Part shown: positions 5,176 through 5,524 of the stretch, piece after piece
Numbering within the stretch: the first letter of the stretch is position 1
Layout of the letters: each line of letters opens with the position of its first letter
Assembly (NCBI GenBank): GCA_030746455.1
Contig: JASLMQ010000726.1
Location: 1-5,524, forward strand
Length of the DNA stretch: 5,524 nucleotides
Direction: 5' to 3'
DNA from: Candidatus Latescibacterota bacterium
GTDB taxonomy: Bacteria; Latescibacterota; UBA2968; GCA-2709665
Notes under the pieces: generated by a model
Database searches by the model: none
Told to the model about the DNA's origin: nothing
The model's input: the letters and a program-made list of their open reading frames with translations, nothing else
Position numbers and translations under genes: made by a program

Positions 5176-5511
5176 CTAGCTCGCCATGTCCTTCAGCTTC
5201 TTCAGCGGTGTCACACGCACACGCACGCTGGCCGGCTTGGCCGCCACGTCCATGGTCTCGCCCGGTCTGAAGGGATTGGGCACGCCCTTACGCGCCTTGG
5301 TCGCGGGCTTCTTCGCGGTCTTGATCTTGAGCAGCCCGGGCAGGGTGAACGAGCCCACCGCGCGCTTCTTGATGTGCCTCTCGATCACAGTGGCGAGCTC
5401 GTCCATCACAGCGGCGACGTCCTTCTTCGCGACTCCGGTGCTCTCGGCAATCTCGGATAGCACCTGGCTCTTGGTCATCGCCTTCGATACTGCAGTCGCC
5501 TTCTTCGCCAT
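5176..5511 (-). CDS. HU-family nucleoid DNA-binding protein with extended N terminus
   Basis: HU proteins act as dimers that bend and compact DNA without strong sequence preference. This one has 111 residues against the usual 90 or so. The extra length includes a basic tail MAKKATAVSKA (1-11). The core has MTKSQVLSEIAESTG (12-26), KKDVAAVMDELATVI (29-43), SFTLPGLLKIK (54-64), the basic arm KKPATKARKG (67-76), a tip VPNPFRPGE (77-85), and AAKPASVRVRV (90-100) ending in PLKKLKDMAS. The NP of the arm tip, whose proline intercalates into DNA, is present. The usual RNPxTGE appears as PNPFRPGE, with Pro for Arg and one extra residue. GGAG (5520-5517) lies five bases before the ATG. The gene ends 20 bases before a strong terminator, so it is probably monocistronic or last in its operon. 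Its promoter is outside the window. Confidence 0.9.
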   Translation of the reverse strand: MAKKATAVSKAMTKSQVLSEIAESTGVAKKDVAAVMDELATVIERHIKKRAVGSFTLPGLLKIKTAKKPATKARKGVPNPFRPGETMDVAAKPASVRVRVTPLKKLKDMAS

Positions 5512-5524
5512 CTTGTCTCCCCCA

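Overview
The window comes from a GC-rich bacterial chromosome (GC roughly 60% by eye) with strong Shine-Dalgarno sites and recognisable sigma70-type promoters. No taxonomic marker is decisive. Three things are reminiscent of the Planctomycetes/Verrucomicrobia group or similar environmental, polysaccharide-degrading phyla: an F5/8C-like secreted protein, a Gfo/Idh/MocA sugar-type dehydrogenase, and a long HU protein with a PATKARKG arm and a PLKKLKDM tail. That placement is an inference.

Layout. (1) 1-737, minus: N-terminal 245 residues of an exported protein with an F5/8 type C (discoidin-like) carbohydrate-binding domain, cut by the window edge. (2) 738-950: divergent intergenic region with a perfect consensus sigma70 promoter whose -10 lies inside a 12-bp palindrome. 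(3) 951-1516, plus: a two-gene type II toxin-antitoxin operon, a ribbon-helix-helix antitoxin overlapping a MazF/PemK-family toxin by 4 bases. (4) 1517-1608: convergent spacer with two hairpins. (5) 1609-2715, minus: Gfo/Idh/MocA oxidoreductase. (6) 2716-2861: spacer in which I see only the oxidoreductase ribosome-binding site. (7) 2862-3852, minus: a PilZ-domain protein followed after 25 bases by a DedA/VTT-family membrane protein, probably one operon. (8) 3853-4245: divergent regulatory region with a PilZ promoter, a perfect DnaA-box 9-mer, and overlapping sigma54-like and sigma70-like promoter elements. (9) 4249-5082, plus: a receiver-domain protein with no DNA-binding output, ending in one transmembrane helix and a short charged tail. 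(10) 5113-5155: a strong bidirectional terminator. (11) 5176-5511, minus: an HU-family nucleoid protein.

How the genes relate. The toxin-antitoxin pair is a self-contained accessory module between housekeeping-like genes and probably represses its own promoter. PilZ and DedA suggest an envelope or c-di-GMP-linked function. The membrane-anchored receiver protein, with no kinase next to it and an unusual promoter region, is the most distinctive item. Nothing in the window forms a large new multi-gene system.
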